The notes beneath the pieces were generated by a model that saw nothing but the letters and a program-made list of their open reading frames with translations, was not told the DNA's origin and ran no database searches. Below are positions 1 to 13,400 of a stretch of 64,000 nucleotides of DNA, piece by piece; the stretch's first letter is position 1, and every line of letters starts with the position of its first letter. The translations under genes were made by a program, and so were the position numbers. This stretch comes from Urechis unicinctus (Eukaryota > Annelida > Polychaeta > Xenopneusta > Urechidae), in assembly GCA_034190875.2 (NCBI GenBank), contig CM067343.1:65274009-65338008 (forward strand), given 5' to 3'.

Positions 1-318
1 TTCCGTTGTGAGTTGATTGTGTGGAACCACACAAGAGCCGGGCCCTGTAGATGAAGATGAAAAGCAGCCACTTTCCTGGCGTCGTTTTCCTGCCCCTGGA
101 GCTGATGCAGAGTGCAATAGCTCTCAAAGTCCCGAAGGAATGTCTCACCATCTTCATTCGATAAACCATTGAAAGATGTTATCGTCAACCTAGGCGAGCT
201 GGCCATCTTCTCGAAGATTTGCTCGTCTCCGTCAAAAGACAATGGCAACGTCACGAAATCGGAGTGAGATGCCGATACCGACTTGGGCAGAGGAGTCGAC
301 GTTAGCAGGCACTTGGCC
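1..318 (-). pseudogene. LTR-retrotransposon Gag fragment, cut by the window edge
   Basis: Read on the minus strand, this stretch is open through to the window edge. It contains the pattern of a retrotransposon Gag (Retrotrans_gag-type) domain: a helical segment with GETFLRDFESYCTLHQ, then an AAFHLHLQGPALVWFHTI stretch whose W-F near the end of a helix is typical of Ty3/gypsy Gag. A Ser/Thr/Pro-rich leader precedes it. The rest of the element lies outside the window, so I cannot say whether it is intact. The reading frame continues upstream to about 370 without an obvious ATG. Gag proteins form the particle of the element; this is not a host gene. Confidence 0.65.
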
Positions 319-360
319 TTAATTCGGATAGGGGTGTGCCACGGGACCTCGAAAACCCGT

Positions 361-490
361 ACCTGTTGTACAAGTTGAGAATGGCAAAAAGTATACCCCG
401 TCGTTCAAAGTATTATGCGAATGTATAACCCGTCGTACAAGTCGCGAGGCCGAAAAAAACATACCCGGTCGCGCGGCACATGTATGCTAC
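361..490 (-). repeat. Dispersed repeat, also found after the LTRs at 40.85 and 42.85 kb
   Basis: Read on the minus strand, this block carries the ordered motifs cgggtatgtttttttcggc, then cttgtacgacgggttat, then a second ttgtacaac-type motif. The same order occurs on the plus strand at 40855-40990 and 42856-42990. It lies just upstream of the Gag fragment here and just downstream of the gypsy LTRs there. The shared blocks are visible directly; the family identity is unknown. Confidence 0.6.
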
Positions 491-959
491 CTCTAAACAC
501 TTACCATTGCGTTCTATAACTCCATCACTTGGGTATGTTTGGTGTTTGGTAGTTGTCTGAATCGATCACAATTATTTTACATTGCGTCGTTTTAAGAGAA
601 AGTAAGACGTCTACTCAGACGTCTTGTAGGGCTAGTAAGATTGCAGAGTAGTCAACAACGGGGACGCTTTGAGAGGCGACGAATATTTGGCCATGCCTTC
701 CTCTGTCCCGCTGATTTATCAATTAAACTGTTAAAAATACTATAAATTCGACCCAATCGTATACCTGGCCATTGCAAATAATCGACCCATTGTTATACCT
801 GGCAGTCTCAAAAACCGTCCCATTCGTGTTCTAAACACCTGAGACAAACGCAAACGTCGCCCGGGCGATGAACAGTCAAGTTAACGAGTGGCAAGTTTAT
901 TACAACAGAGTAAACATCATGATTTACGATACGATGAAACCCAACTGCGCATGAACGCC

Positions 960-1034
960 AGGCGTTATGATAGATCACCATGATAGTCAAACGAATTATT
1001 TCGATTGACCATCATGATGACTAATCATAACGCC
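960..1034. repeat. Imperfect inverted repeat (foldback)
   Basis: The block opens with ggcgttatgat and closes with atcataacgcc. The arms of about 32 bases (with catgat-containing cores) pair imperfectly around a short AT-rich centre. Similar cataacg motifs recur at 1084, 9576-9610 and 18100. It could be a small foldback or MITE, but target-site duplications are not evident. Confidence 0.45.
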
Positions 1035-1429
1035 TCACTTTAACCTGGGCCTGTGATGAAATCGATCTATAAAGCTCACTCCCATCATAACGCCATCATC
1101 GTTCTCCGTACCCACGCAATCAATCTCTGCCCCAGGCAATGAATCGCTATGAATTTGACCCATACTTGACCTCCCGGTCGCGCGCTTTCCGAAAGGGCGC
1201 AGTGTCGGTTTCGATGTAAACATGGGCAGCGTTCGTACCTGGAGACGCAATGTCCCGGCAATATACTCGGAGAAAAGAAGATCCGTCCCCAAGTCGTCAT
1301 TATATGCTTTAAAGTAACTAATGACAATTTCAGGAAGGCTTCGTCGATGCCTGGTCTACATCCCAGAATCCACGGGTTCCGCTACGCTTCTCACCCTGGA
1401 GTCTACTGTTATAATACAATTCCACACCT

Positions 1430-1687
1430 TAATCATCGGCACGATATGGCCCGCCAATAGCGTGGGTTGGTCAGAGTCCTCTGGGGAATCCAACTCCTGG
1501 GGGACTATATAACCAGCCCGCGCATATGAATCAGAGAGATACTTCTAGTTCAGAGAGGAGATTCAGACCGAGATCTCAGAGAAGCTTCATTGTTAAAACT
1601 TCAATAAATAGCAAGAACTCTACTCCTGGACTCGTGTTATTTCTCTGGCTAGTCTCCACACCAGCAACTACAAGCAGCGAGTAACAT
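1430..1687 (+). mobile_element. LTR-like block (solo LTR or LTR remnant)
   Basis: This block has an LTR promoter layout: a TATA box (tatataa) at 1506-1512, a polyadenylation signal (aataaa) at 1603-1608, then a U5-like stretch ending near cgagtaaca. The last 120 bases are clearly related to the minus strand of 28846-28975: both share tcctggactcgtgt, tctctggctagt and gcaactacaagcag in the same order. Two related copies in opposite orientations support a mobile family distinct from the gypsy element at 23-40 kb. The 5' boundary is not defined. Confidence 0.5.
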
Positions 1688-1689
1688 TA

Positions 1690-2815
1690 CAACAACGGAG
1701 GAGCATCATCGCAACTAGAAAAGCTAGCAATTAAAGCTTAACCCTACGACAAGACATGGTCTATAACTTATGCGTCCGAATATTCATTAGACATGTTCGT
1801 TAATCTAAGCGACAGCCCCAGCTTGACCAATCAACGAAAAATTTGTGACCCGGATTGCACGCGTCCGACTCATGAAACTGAATTGTGATACACACCCTTG
1901 GTTTTCGGTGACACTTCTTTACTGTGGTATGCGTCCAATGAGAATAGGCAGAATGTCTTCTAGATTTCGGGAGACCATAAACAAGAGCTGTAATCGTTTA
2001 GCTGCATAATAGTATGTTTACGCAATAAAGTCTAGTTAAGAGACCAGCTAAGCGTCTGCTTCTCTCGCCGCTCAGAGTGCTACAACAAATGGGAGCGTTG
2101 CAGAATGTGTGCCCGGCCCATGAAAATATCTCATCAGGTAGGTCAAATTTTCAGGGCAAGTCACATGTCCGAAGGGGACAAATCGCCCGGCAAGCAGACA
2201 ACCGTTTCTGTAGAACCCTGACCCACTCAAAGTATGGCACCAGAAGCAGTAGCTGAAAACGCATAGCCCCCCCCCCCCCCCAGCAGGCCCATACACGATG
2301 AGTCACGACCCATCAAGCAGCAGAGTGCACAATCCTTTTAAATGTCTTTCAATACCACGCCATGTGATTGTTGCGCGTAATCGAGGGCTTCCGTTGGAGT
2401 CATTTCCATGATTATACACCAACAAATACTTCAGTTCTTGTGAAAAGAGGTATAAAGCGGAGCGTATAAAAACAATGATGGCGCCAAATCTTCGGAAAAT
2501 GTGACTTTGACCAATCAGAGACAATGACTCAAAAGTATATAACAAGTGATATATGAGGTGTGATTGTGTTAAAAAGTCGTGAGTGGAAATATTATTACCC
2601 ATGCTTAATACTGATTTCATCAATAATTTATTAAACTGCAAAAAGCGTATGTATATATTGGGGCAAAGAAATGATCCCATCTCACTGAGGCAGAGGTACT
2701 TGCGTATCCTCCGCCCAGTAGAATGCGCCATATTTTTTCCGATAGTGCAGATTTCCTTGATCCAGTGTATGATTCAAACAGAATAAAAATGGTTATCATC
2801 AATTTTGTGGTAATC
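1690..2815. other. Intergenic stretch, no gene seen
   Basis: There is no convincing coding sequence. Short open frames here lack splice sites and domain features. A run of 16 C residues lies at 2266-2281. A TATA-like sequence occurs elsewhere in the stretch but has no gene after it. Confidence 0.5.
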
Positions 2816-3255
2816 AACCAATATATACCTCAGCAGAAGTAATCAGCAGAAGTAAATCAACCAGTATATACCTCAGCAGAAGTAATCAACCAATATACAC
2901 CTCAGCAGAAGTAATCAACCAGTATATACCTTAGCAGAAGTAATCAACCAATATATACCTCAGCAGAAGTAATCAACCAATATATACCTCAGCAGAAGTA
3001 ATCAACTAGTATATACCACAGCAGAAGTAATCAACCAATATATACCTCAGCAGAAGTAATCTACTAATATACACCTCAGCAGAAGTAATCAACCAATATA
3101 CACCTCAGCAGAAGTAATCAACCAATATACACCTCAGCAGAAGTAATCAACCAATATATACCTCAGCAGAAGTAATAAACCAGTATATACCTCAGCAGAA
3201 GTAATCAACCAATATATACCTCACCAGAAGTAATCAATCAATGTATACCTCAGCT
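2815..3255 (+). repeat. Minisatellite, 29-30 bp unit, about 15 copies
   Basis: Tandem copies of a unit with the core atatacctcagcagaagt followed by aatcaacca. Copies differ by single changes (tatata/tacaca, ccaata/ccagta) and the first copy carries a partial duplication. It lies upstream of the C12orf56 homologue. Confidence 0.95.
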
Positions 3256-4497
3256 AAACAGTTATCTATTCAATAAAAACTTTAAAAGTGTCATCTTTCT
3301 ATCCGTCAATTTCGATTTTTCGTCGTGTCATTGCCCAGTCGTGTCGCCGAGAGCCTTCATCGTTGCCGCCAGGTGCGAAAACAGTTCTTTTTGCCGCAAG
3401 GTGGCGGTTTGGTTCTACACGATATGGTCACCAGGTCTTGAATACCCTCTCTCATCAATAGTAAAACTGCACTGCTAATTCACGCAAACCCCGACCGTAC
3501 ATGGGCAATAAAAATCCTGACGCAACAACACCAATGCAGATCTCAAGAATCTGAGGCGGTCGCTGTATTATTCAGGTTCGGTTCATATTTGTCTGTTGGA
3601 ATTACAAAATGTGACTATTCGCGTTCCATCGGAATGATGTCCGACCCTGTTGGCGCAATGAGCGTCTGTTCTGGATGCAATATCAATACCGAACAGACGG
3701 CAGTCCCGACTGTCAGCGAAATGAATCAAACATTATGACTTTATCACGACTTTAATACGATAATAAGCACATGCGTTTGGGCTTACAGGCCAGATTGATG
3801 GTCGGATCACAATGGTCTAGCCAACACGCCTATATTATAGTCGGCCGCCAGCACCTTCATAAGTAAATCGATCGTACTTTTCAAAACTTGCCGGTTTGAG
3901 TATCACTTATCGATCGACGGCTGGCTATGGGTCGGATTGGGCAATGGGTGACCTGCGAATTAAAGATACGAAGCCTGCCGAGCCCCTGTTGTGGAAGCGA
4001 TCGATCCCTTCACGCCCCACTGCGCAGCTGCTCATTGCGCAGGTAGCGTCCCAGCAACCACGGATAAGTGCTTGACCTGACATTGTTCGGCGCTCGCGGA
4101 TGGCGCATGTTGTGTCTTAATTAGCACCAATATAGGGCGGAATTTTCTGGTACAAATGCCAAGCTGTGATTACAAGTTTACAAGCACTACACGGAGGTGA
4201 TTTGAACACGGAAATCAAGACCTCGCGGCTTATCAGTTACCTTTGCCCCCGGAGCAACCAATCGCTAGCTAGGCGGCACACTCACAACACCCAAACAAGT
4301 ATGACGTCATCGAATTCTTCAGAAGCGATGTGGTAAATGGCAGCAGTCCCGTGTACCAGTACTAGTGTATCAGAGTGAGCTTACACATGGAATAACCTTC
4401 CGTACGACATGACAATATTCTAGTAGTCACTTGGTTCACGTCGAGAGGGTGCAGCCAGATTGTACTCACGTTGCCGGGTGCGGGAAACGCGGAACTC
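3256..4497. other. Upstream region of the C12orf56 homologue
   Basis: No open frame of interest. The last 500 bases are relatively CpG-containing and precede the first coding exon, so the promoter and 5' UTR are likely here. I see no clear TATA box close to the start codon. Confidence 0.4.
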
Positions 4498-7400
4498 ATG
4501 GCGAGGTGTGGAACTGATGCGCTCACGAAGAAAAACAGCAAATTAGAAGCGTTTCTTAAGCGCAACTTGGATCCCGAATGCGTTGAACGGATACGAGCCT
4601 CGGAATCCTGTATTGTATGTTCCGAGCGTGAGGATAAAGCCTTCAAATTCGTGATTCTAAGTGATGAGTGGGTATATTTGACGGAGAACCCTCCCAAGAA
4701 GATCCAGGAAGCTGTGCACCTTAGGGATGTCATTTCAGTCGACTTGGTATGTTGTCTTCTGCAATAGATGTTTATCAAGTGAGCATGGACTCACAAGGTG
4801 GTCTGTATTGTGGCTGTGCAAAGGCAATGGAATAATTAGGATTAGAAAGTCTCATGAATACAGTGTTTAAATTGGTGTAAAAACCCGTGTTATTTTAGGC
4901 GACTGATGATCTGGGGTTGACTGATATTCATTTGAATTCATGTTGTAGTGCGGGTGGGGAATGAAGTTTAATCTTACTATTGAATCATATCTGTTTATCG
5001 CGCTGATTCATAATATCATGCAGTGGGTTCGATGAAGGATCAAATCTGGGCACCGATCTTTAAATATATTCTCGCGAGGCTTAGAAATTGGCAAGCAATC
5101 GCAAGAGAAAGGCTTCCAATTAATGATACACTAAGATCAGGTCATGAAACTGAGAGCGAATGTCAGAATGAAGGGAAAAGTGTATACACATGGTCGGCAG
5201 TTGCTCACGGAGACAAGCGGCCGGTGCGATTTGCTGTATTTAACAATTGAACTGTATTATACAAGCATATAGCTCTTGCTGTTGTTGTTGTTGTTGTTGT
5301 ACTTGTTGTTGTTGTTGTCGCGGTAGAAGACTAAGCCGATTCGGATGGATATTCCACGGATCTGTGATTGCTTTTAATCCACAGCACTCAGCGAGCGACA
5401 TTGATTCGAGCCAGGTTGCTTTTATTAAGCAGTTAAGGCTCTCGCGTCCAGTAGAGATATTTAGTGGTCCACTTGGATCGCAACCATTCAGTTGAGTTAG
5501 CCTGGACGTGTCTATAATCCGTTTGCCTTCTCCACCCGCGCTGCACCATATGCGGATTAAAGTCGCGCAATCTTTGGTCTTTATTAAGTCAACAACGCTC
5601 TGTCGGTCCACAGCCCCCAATGCTTCCACAAAACATAGTCACCGGTGCACCCCCCCCCCCCACCTCGAGGCGCTCCCCGTTCAAGTTGCACCTGTTGCGT
5701 TGTTTGCTTCTCTTTCAGATTTAAAGCAGCACTCAGATCCAGCTCATTGGATCAACTAATAACACGGAATTCAACCAAAGGCTTGGCCTTGGTGGATTTG
5801 TTGACTATGCCTCCCTGTTAATACACACTATTCTATGGCATAGGAACCACCTATGTTGTTAAAAAAAATGAAAGAACTACAAGTATCAAGGTTTAGCATT
5901 ATTTCCAATGAATCATGGGCGGTATGATCGATGACGACAATGATAGGGACAATTCCAACGATCTCTGATGTCACAAACAAACGCATTAATGCCCGAGAAC
6001 AGTCTTTTAACGCGACCCTCCGAGCCTCTATAGGTTTCACACCTTGGAATCCAACCAACAACCTGTGGGAGGTCAGGCGACGTAGCTTGCCACTACACCA
6101 CAGAGCCGTTTCTGAATGTTACATTGTGCTGTAATCGAGGTCTGTTATATTTTCGTGGACGACCAGCTTAATGCTTGCTATAATTGTTTTTGGCATGCAT
6201 GGTAAGTTTGTTGGATCTGTAATTCAACTGATGCGACACCGAAATGAGAATCACTACCGGGTGATCCGGGTGGTCCGGGTGGTGGCATTTATGGGTACAT
6301 CGATTTTCCGCTGATTCGTTAATTAACTCTCAACGTTGTACCGACCCATACATGGTTCCAATCAGACACAAAGCAGGTCGACTGCAGAGAGGACACCTTC
6401 CAAGCGGCGCACAACGCTTCAGCAGTTACGCGTTGCCATCGCATCACAATCCCCCCATCCCCACCCCCCTATCAGCGCAGACATATAACCAGGTGGTTGT
6501 TTTTAAGAACTCACTTGTTGTACCGTAGATTACAATATCAGTGCGACTCGTCACAAGACCATTGGGATGAGGTTTGCAAACTTCTGAAGTGAGGTCAGGT
6601 GATTATATCTAGATGATATGCACAATATTTTTTTCGATGACAATAGGCTGCCTCAAATACCCTTCACACCCACACACACCGCACCTACCTAACGAAACAC
6701 AAGTCGGACAACGAATTACTTACGTATCCGTGTGTTTCAGGCCAATGACTTCCCAGACTTCCTCAGTGGAGGGGAGAGAGAAAACACCCAACACATCGTC
6801 ATCAAGTATCTCACGGACGCCCATATCAAAGGACAAAAGAAGGGGTCATCTCAGAAGAGAAACGGCGATCTGGGATCCTCAAAAACTCCAAGAACACCGC
6901 TATCTGCCCGGGCTCTGAGCGCCAGAGGTTCGCTGTCAGTGAGTGGTCGCAGACCGACTATAAGCTCGTCCAGGAGTTCGTTCAGCCTCAGCGCCAGGGA
7001 TTTCAGCAGTAAGGATAGGAAAGTCCAGTTTCAATCTGGTGTCAAATCGCCTTTATTGGCGCGAAAAACTGGGTCTGGTCACGAGGCTAACGTGGATGCT
7101 CTGACACCAAAGCTCGATGCCCAGCGGACACTTAGTGTGAGCAATGACATTTGGAGAGAAGTCACTGGAAATACAGACAGCCTATCTCAGATTCAAAACG
7201 CAAAAGGCAAAAAACAAAGTGTTAAAAAGAACAAAAATCTGAACAATAACGAAGAGGCTAACATTGCCGGTGCGTTACTCAATCGATATTCAAGCTCCAA
7301 TTATTCGCATGTACAAAATCTACCCAGGAGGTTACCGAACCCGTCCGATGAAGGGAACGAGCACGGCGAACACGTCGTTAAACATAAGAAGGAACCATCG

Positions 7401-10400
7401 AAATTAGGCGAAGGTTCCTCTGGCGGATTCACGCTGAACGTGAATGGGGACGGTGAAAGCTGGGATTCCGGAAGTATCAGTGACGAGGATCGCCCCACCG
7501 CAGCAGCCCTGGGGATACCGCGCTTAATGCTACCTACACCAAACGACGATTCCGGCAAAGAGTGAGTAATAAGGGAATGCAGTAATAAAATGACTGACAT
7601 TCTTTAATATATGTTATCGGACACTGAAATTCACCATAGTTAAGTAATGAAGTGAAATCAGTTATAACGACTTACTATAAGTAATAACCTATTTAATAAG
7701 CCGTTATGTAACTGGAAGCAGAAACGGAATCCCAGCTTTACCACTAAATTTAATTGTTGAGGTATTATTCCTTACATCATACGATTTCTGACCGATTATC
7801 TGAGAACTGATTAAGCCGTTGGTGGTTTCCATTCCTGGGATAAAGTATCTTTCATAAATACACTTAACACAGATGATGTGTCTACCCTTGGTTACACTCT
7901 ACATCTCACCCTAGCTGTCTTCATTTGTCTATGACTGCCCAGCTTGCCATGTATTTCCTTCCAACTCTTGTTTCTCTGACAAGGCTTGCTGTAGCATCTC
8001 TGTATCTGCTTCTAGCGAATTAATGCTTGTGAAACCCTCCTCCTCATGGGATCTGATTTCCTCCTTACCAAGCAACCCTCTCTTCTTACACCCCAACATT
8101 AGCGGCAAACCCAGGTCGAGAAGTATCGGCAGTCTGGAGTTGCGGACCTACTCCTCTCGCTCCATGTACGTCTCTCATCCTGCTTATCTCTCGTCTGCTT
8201 TAATCAAGTCTCATCATTCAACGATTGCTGATGTTTATAAATGAGAAAACCTTCCGCATTCTCTCTAACTTTCATTTATTAATAGTATAACTGAAAATTA
8301 TTGATTTCAGTAGTTGGTGTAGATATATTTATTATTTCTTTCTATGCCTTTTTTCACAATTTCATATGACATAATTTATTGTGTAGCTTCCCGGTTAATG
8401 GAATTGTTGTTTGGATGCTGGGTGTAAGTGGTTGTTGGGTTCGGTAGTCGACGAGTAAGTACAGTCGTATCATAAAGTAGGTGAGAATATCTGAAGACAC
8501 GTCATCATTTTATCGTGATTATCGACTCAAAAAGTAGAACAACGCATCCTTGCTAAAATCTGATATCAGTCCCTTCTATGTAACAACTGCAATATTTCGT
8601 CATTAGACCGGACATGCTCAGGTTCATGTGGCGCTCGCCCTTGGTTACCTGTCCCTCAGATCCCATGCCGCCATTCACATCTGCTGTAATTGCCATTTGT
8701 TAGTGTCAATTACCAACGTAATTACGTAAATTGCTTTACATATGTTTACTCCCAAACGCCCGAGCATTGAACTTAAATTGTATGTCTGTGACTGTAGTCC
8801 TGTGTTCCTCCAGAGGAATTGTGATGTGCTGATAATGAATGGATTATGATCCACGCATCTGGTGATCCGTGATTGACTGATCAAACCCCGCCCCCTCCCA
8901 GCCCCCACCACCATCTCAACTGGGTGCTAACGGGGCATAAACTGCATGCAAAGCTACGTAAATCCACGACAGCCTGTATTGCCCTGTATTATCATTTTGT
9001 TTTAACACCTGACCGTGTTTTATGTGTCGTATTAGGGATACATATCTTCAGATGATAGACATATCACTCTTCACTAATATTCAAGTGCCATCGAGGGCCT
9101 TATATTGATCTAATATGCGCTGAAGTGGGAGCGTTTGATTTGGGTGTTGTTGTCGGTATACCATGTCAATCCACTTCACCCATTAGACAAGTTGATGGCC
9201 TACAAATATATAATGTAGGTTCACTACCCGTCATTGACGAATGAGTAATAGTCACCAAATATGATCGCTAACCTGCTCGCAGCTGGATATGGCTCGGGTT
9301 GAATAGACGTATGGGGGCGTGTGAGGTAACAGGGCAAGTTTCATCAATTATCTCTATCAAAGTTACGATGTAATCAAATAGCTTCTTTGGGAGCACGATG
9401 TTTCATGTGAACCATTGAAGGTATTCTATTCCTTCAACGAGTATATATTATTTGTATAACAATGAGGACACTCAGCGTTGCCCGGCAATCAAAAGGGCTT
9501 AATCCCGACTAAGACCCCCACCGTAATCCCCATTGCCGTAACCCAACTAATCCCCGCCCCGTTATGTAATACATGGCAATCATAACGCATATTGCAATCA
9601 TAACGCTCAAGGCGATCATATCCGTACACTACAACATTCTTCGGAGCAGAGGATGTTGATCGTACCCACGCTTGTGTATCCTCTTCTCCTGGAGTTTGAC
9701 ACTACAACACACTCCCCTGACGTCTCTCTCAAAGACTGTTACAAAATTCGACATAATTTTGGCCTCCCTCGACATTACGATTAAATCCAATATGCTCAAA
9801 GACATATTTACAGATTTTTGTCACACTGTTGAGCTTCGTCCGATAGCCTCAGTCTTTAACGAGATACTGGTCATGAGTCTGGCTTCTCACAAAAGAGGCA
9901 AACTATAGTTAAATAAGCCCCAGACGACGCTCGGAAGCCATATATTGAGATCCGAGCAGTTGTGATTGTGTTGGTTATGTGCATTGAGTGAAGGCTAAAG
10001 TAGGTTTTTGGGTTGCAGGTCTGGATCTGAAGGGGAGGAGGATGAGGGGGAGGACAAGGAAGAGGAGATGAGGTTACGGGAGGCAGTTCTACATCTCTAC
10101 ATCCTCAGTTACTCCTCACCTATCCTCATGTTGACTCGCTGTGCCTGGAACAACTACATCCTGGTCAGTTCAACAAACGCACAACGTTGCCTCCACGAAT
10201 ACCATCACACGCAATAGTTCATGATAACTAATAAAACCGCACCCCCACTTACAAAGCTACACCCTACTTACAAGCTTAAAACATAACGCTCCACTCCCTA
10301 CGCTGCGCCCTCACTTACAACACCTCGCCCCCCCCACTCAACACCATGCCCCACTTACAATACCTCGCCCCCACTCAACACCATGCCCCACCTACAACAC

Positions 10401-13400
10401 CACGCCCCCACTCAACACCACGCCCCACGCTCTCACAAACGACACCACCCACTCATTAACATGACCCCACCCCAACACACTACTCCACGCCAGCCCCGGT
10501 CGGACGGTAGTTTACTCATATAACAACAGGACGTCATGCACGGCTATACCCCATGCCCACACTCACTGCACCAAGCCCCAACTCACAACATCACGCCCCC
10601 AACTCACAGACCAGGCCTCCCACTAACAGCACCATATTCCCAAAACAGCACCCCTACTCATTGAATAACCGCCAGTTCCAGCACCCCGCTTTCAAGTTTC
10701 ATTAAGCAAATGCTGTTGTATAGAACATGTCTTGTGTATCGTACCCTCATTTATATCCTCACCAATACCTGATGCATACGACTATTTCAGAGGGGCACTT
10801 TAGAGGAAGACCCGGAGCATGCTATCAAGATGTGCAGCTTCAGTCAGCGCGGCCCCGGTACCAGGTACGCGATTGATTACAAGTGCTACCCTTAACCGAA
10901 CTTTCTCTTTGATCATAAGATATTTCTACTTCGTCTTCCTATCAATAATTAGCACTCCAAAATAAGCATGATATTATATCTCTGTGACTTTTATTTACAT
11001 CCTTGAAACAACTGATCATATTATAATCAGTATCAATATTGAAATTTTACGAGTTCACATTTTAAACGCGGATTATAGCAGAACCACAAATACAATGCAT
11101 ACTCATATAAAAAAACTTCAACCAATGTTTCTTGTCTGACCTTGAACTTGCAGTGCTGCACAGAGGCTGTAAGTGATCCTGGTTAGATTCCAGCTGCTCC
11201 CAAATTGAATCATTTCCCTTTTCTTATTTTTTAACCCGCTAATACTTAATATAATATGTAACTCCTGATGTATTCTAAACATTCTTTGTAGTATCAACTA
11301 TTCTTTTGCCGCAAAATGATGTGTTTATCTTTTCTATGTGAACTCGACCTATTAGACTAGATGAAGTGCAGATAGTATGGAGTCAGTCGGGAGACTCTTA
11401 GAACTGCTTTGGTGAATGAATCACACTGTCAAGTCTGCCTCTTCACTTCATTCTCTTTCTTGTCTACGTCATATTTCTTGATATGATCAACTACGCCAAC
11501 CCCAGACCGCCTTTGTTGTCAAACAATGCGTAGTCTGTTATGCTACTGTCACCGTTAAGCCAAGAAATAGCGTAAAGAAAGATATGCTATTATTAACTAT
11601 TAGATGAATGCACGCTATCATAAACCTTATGAGCCAGAGAATCAAACGAATTACCGCGGTTAGCTTTGCTGTCATCATACGTGTGAAACTTGTAACTTAT
11701 AAGTTTCTATATAAGTCTAACTGTTCAATTAACTACAACTAGATAGGTTTACCACACCGCATTCTGTGTTATATGAACAAGATTGACGGAATGATCATTG
11801 TCAGGTTAAATATATTCGCATTTATTAAACCAGAAATCTTCTATGCATTATATCTTTGCATAGAAAATGTTCAAATGGATCATGGGGTGATTATCCTCAC
11901 TGGGTTGTCAATTACATGTCACTTTCCCCTGAATGTTTGGCTACCATGTCCTCCCATTGATTGATCTATTACATAATTTGTACATTCTGTTGGGCTTTTT
12001 TCAAGTGAGAAATTGGAACGTCTATTTAGCCAGTTGAAAAATGAACTCTTGGTTGCGGAGAACAGTCTGGAGACAAAGTTCTCTCTGGTGTCTGAGTTAA
12101 AGACAGCAACACAACGTAACTTTACATTAAAGAGGCTCTTCTGGAAGGTGAGAAAACACTATTGATTGCAGATATTGGTAATAGTCACTCATAAGAGATA
12201 GTAAACATCTGTTGTTTACCTGTAAATACTGCCAGTAATCAGCGATTTGCTAGCATTCGACCTGCGTCATTTGAATGTTGGCATTTCACACTTGATGTGA
12301 TCTGATTGGCTGACTAAATATCCTGTCTATCAAAGCAGAGTGTATTTCATGGTGATTTGCTATGTTAATGTAAGGAATGTCATGATATACCAAATATATA
12401 CAGATATATTATGTGTTGCGTCCCTTGCATTACATAGTTCCAAACCCGTATTCAGCGCCTGAAGAAGCCAAAATTCTCTTACTACAAGGCTATGGTAATG
12501 ATGTTTGTTTCAGGCACCTGAGGTTTTCACATACTTAGTAAACCAACTACATCTCTACCTGCCTCAGTCCAAGAACAAGGTCATGGCCATGTGTGACAGC
12601 GAGGAGGCCAAGCAAGCCAGAGCGGATGAGTTTGAGTATGTGGCAAAAAATCATTTTATTTATTTTATTCAAAAATCAAATCTGCTATTTCTCAATATGC
12701 CAAGTATGGTGATGATGTGCAGGTGTATACATACATATGTGCATGGATAATTCTGTTTTTTTTTTTCAATGTTCTAGCAGACTAATGTATGAACTTCTAT
12801 TCTCACTATTATCATGTCATGACTGGCCTATTTTCAGTTTGGCTATAGAGATACTTGGCACCATTGGGCTCATGCTGAGAGAGACAGAAATCTTACCATC
12901 TCGTTTACGGACCCTCAAGGCTTCAAAAGGGAAGGCAATGCTGGACCTCATTTGTCTCCTCACCTGCTCTCCTGAAGTCCCCAAAAAACATGCCCCACTA
13001 TCCACAAAGGCACAGAAGTTATTTGGGAGCTCACAAAATGACCAATGGCGATGCACTGCTGACATAGAGGTATTTCATCTTTGGCCTCAATCTCACTATT
13101 GGCTATATTTTTCTACTAATGGTAATGAGTAAAGCATCTTGATTTATTTTCACACCAAATTATAATCAATTCTCTTGCTGGATACATTTATTGTCTGTCA
13201 TTAATGTTCGCTTTAATTCAATCACTTATCATCCAAAATAATTTTTTCCTGGACATTGGATTTGAGTTGTTTTGACTGTGTACAATGTTTTAGCTGAGTA
13301 AGCTCCTGGTAGAGTTAACTACAGTGTCGGCATCAGTCCTGTATGAATTAGTTCTTATTGCGCACCAAGTGAGTACGTCATGATGTTGTGAACCATGGTC

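Noticed and set aside
2815..3255. CRISPR-like array
   Set aside because: The 29-30 bp units are contiguous with no unique spacers; it is a minisatellite in an animal genome.
5240..5629. Poly-Gln protein near 5.3 kb
   Set aside because: Product of a TTG microsatellite in intron 1 of C12orf56, with no conserved flanks.
8023..8244. Extra C12orf56 exon (73-residue frame)
   Set aside because: Exons 2 and 3 already join in phase and match the family; this Ser-rich frame has no matching splice phase.
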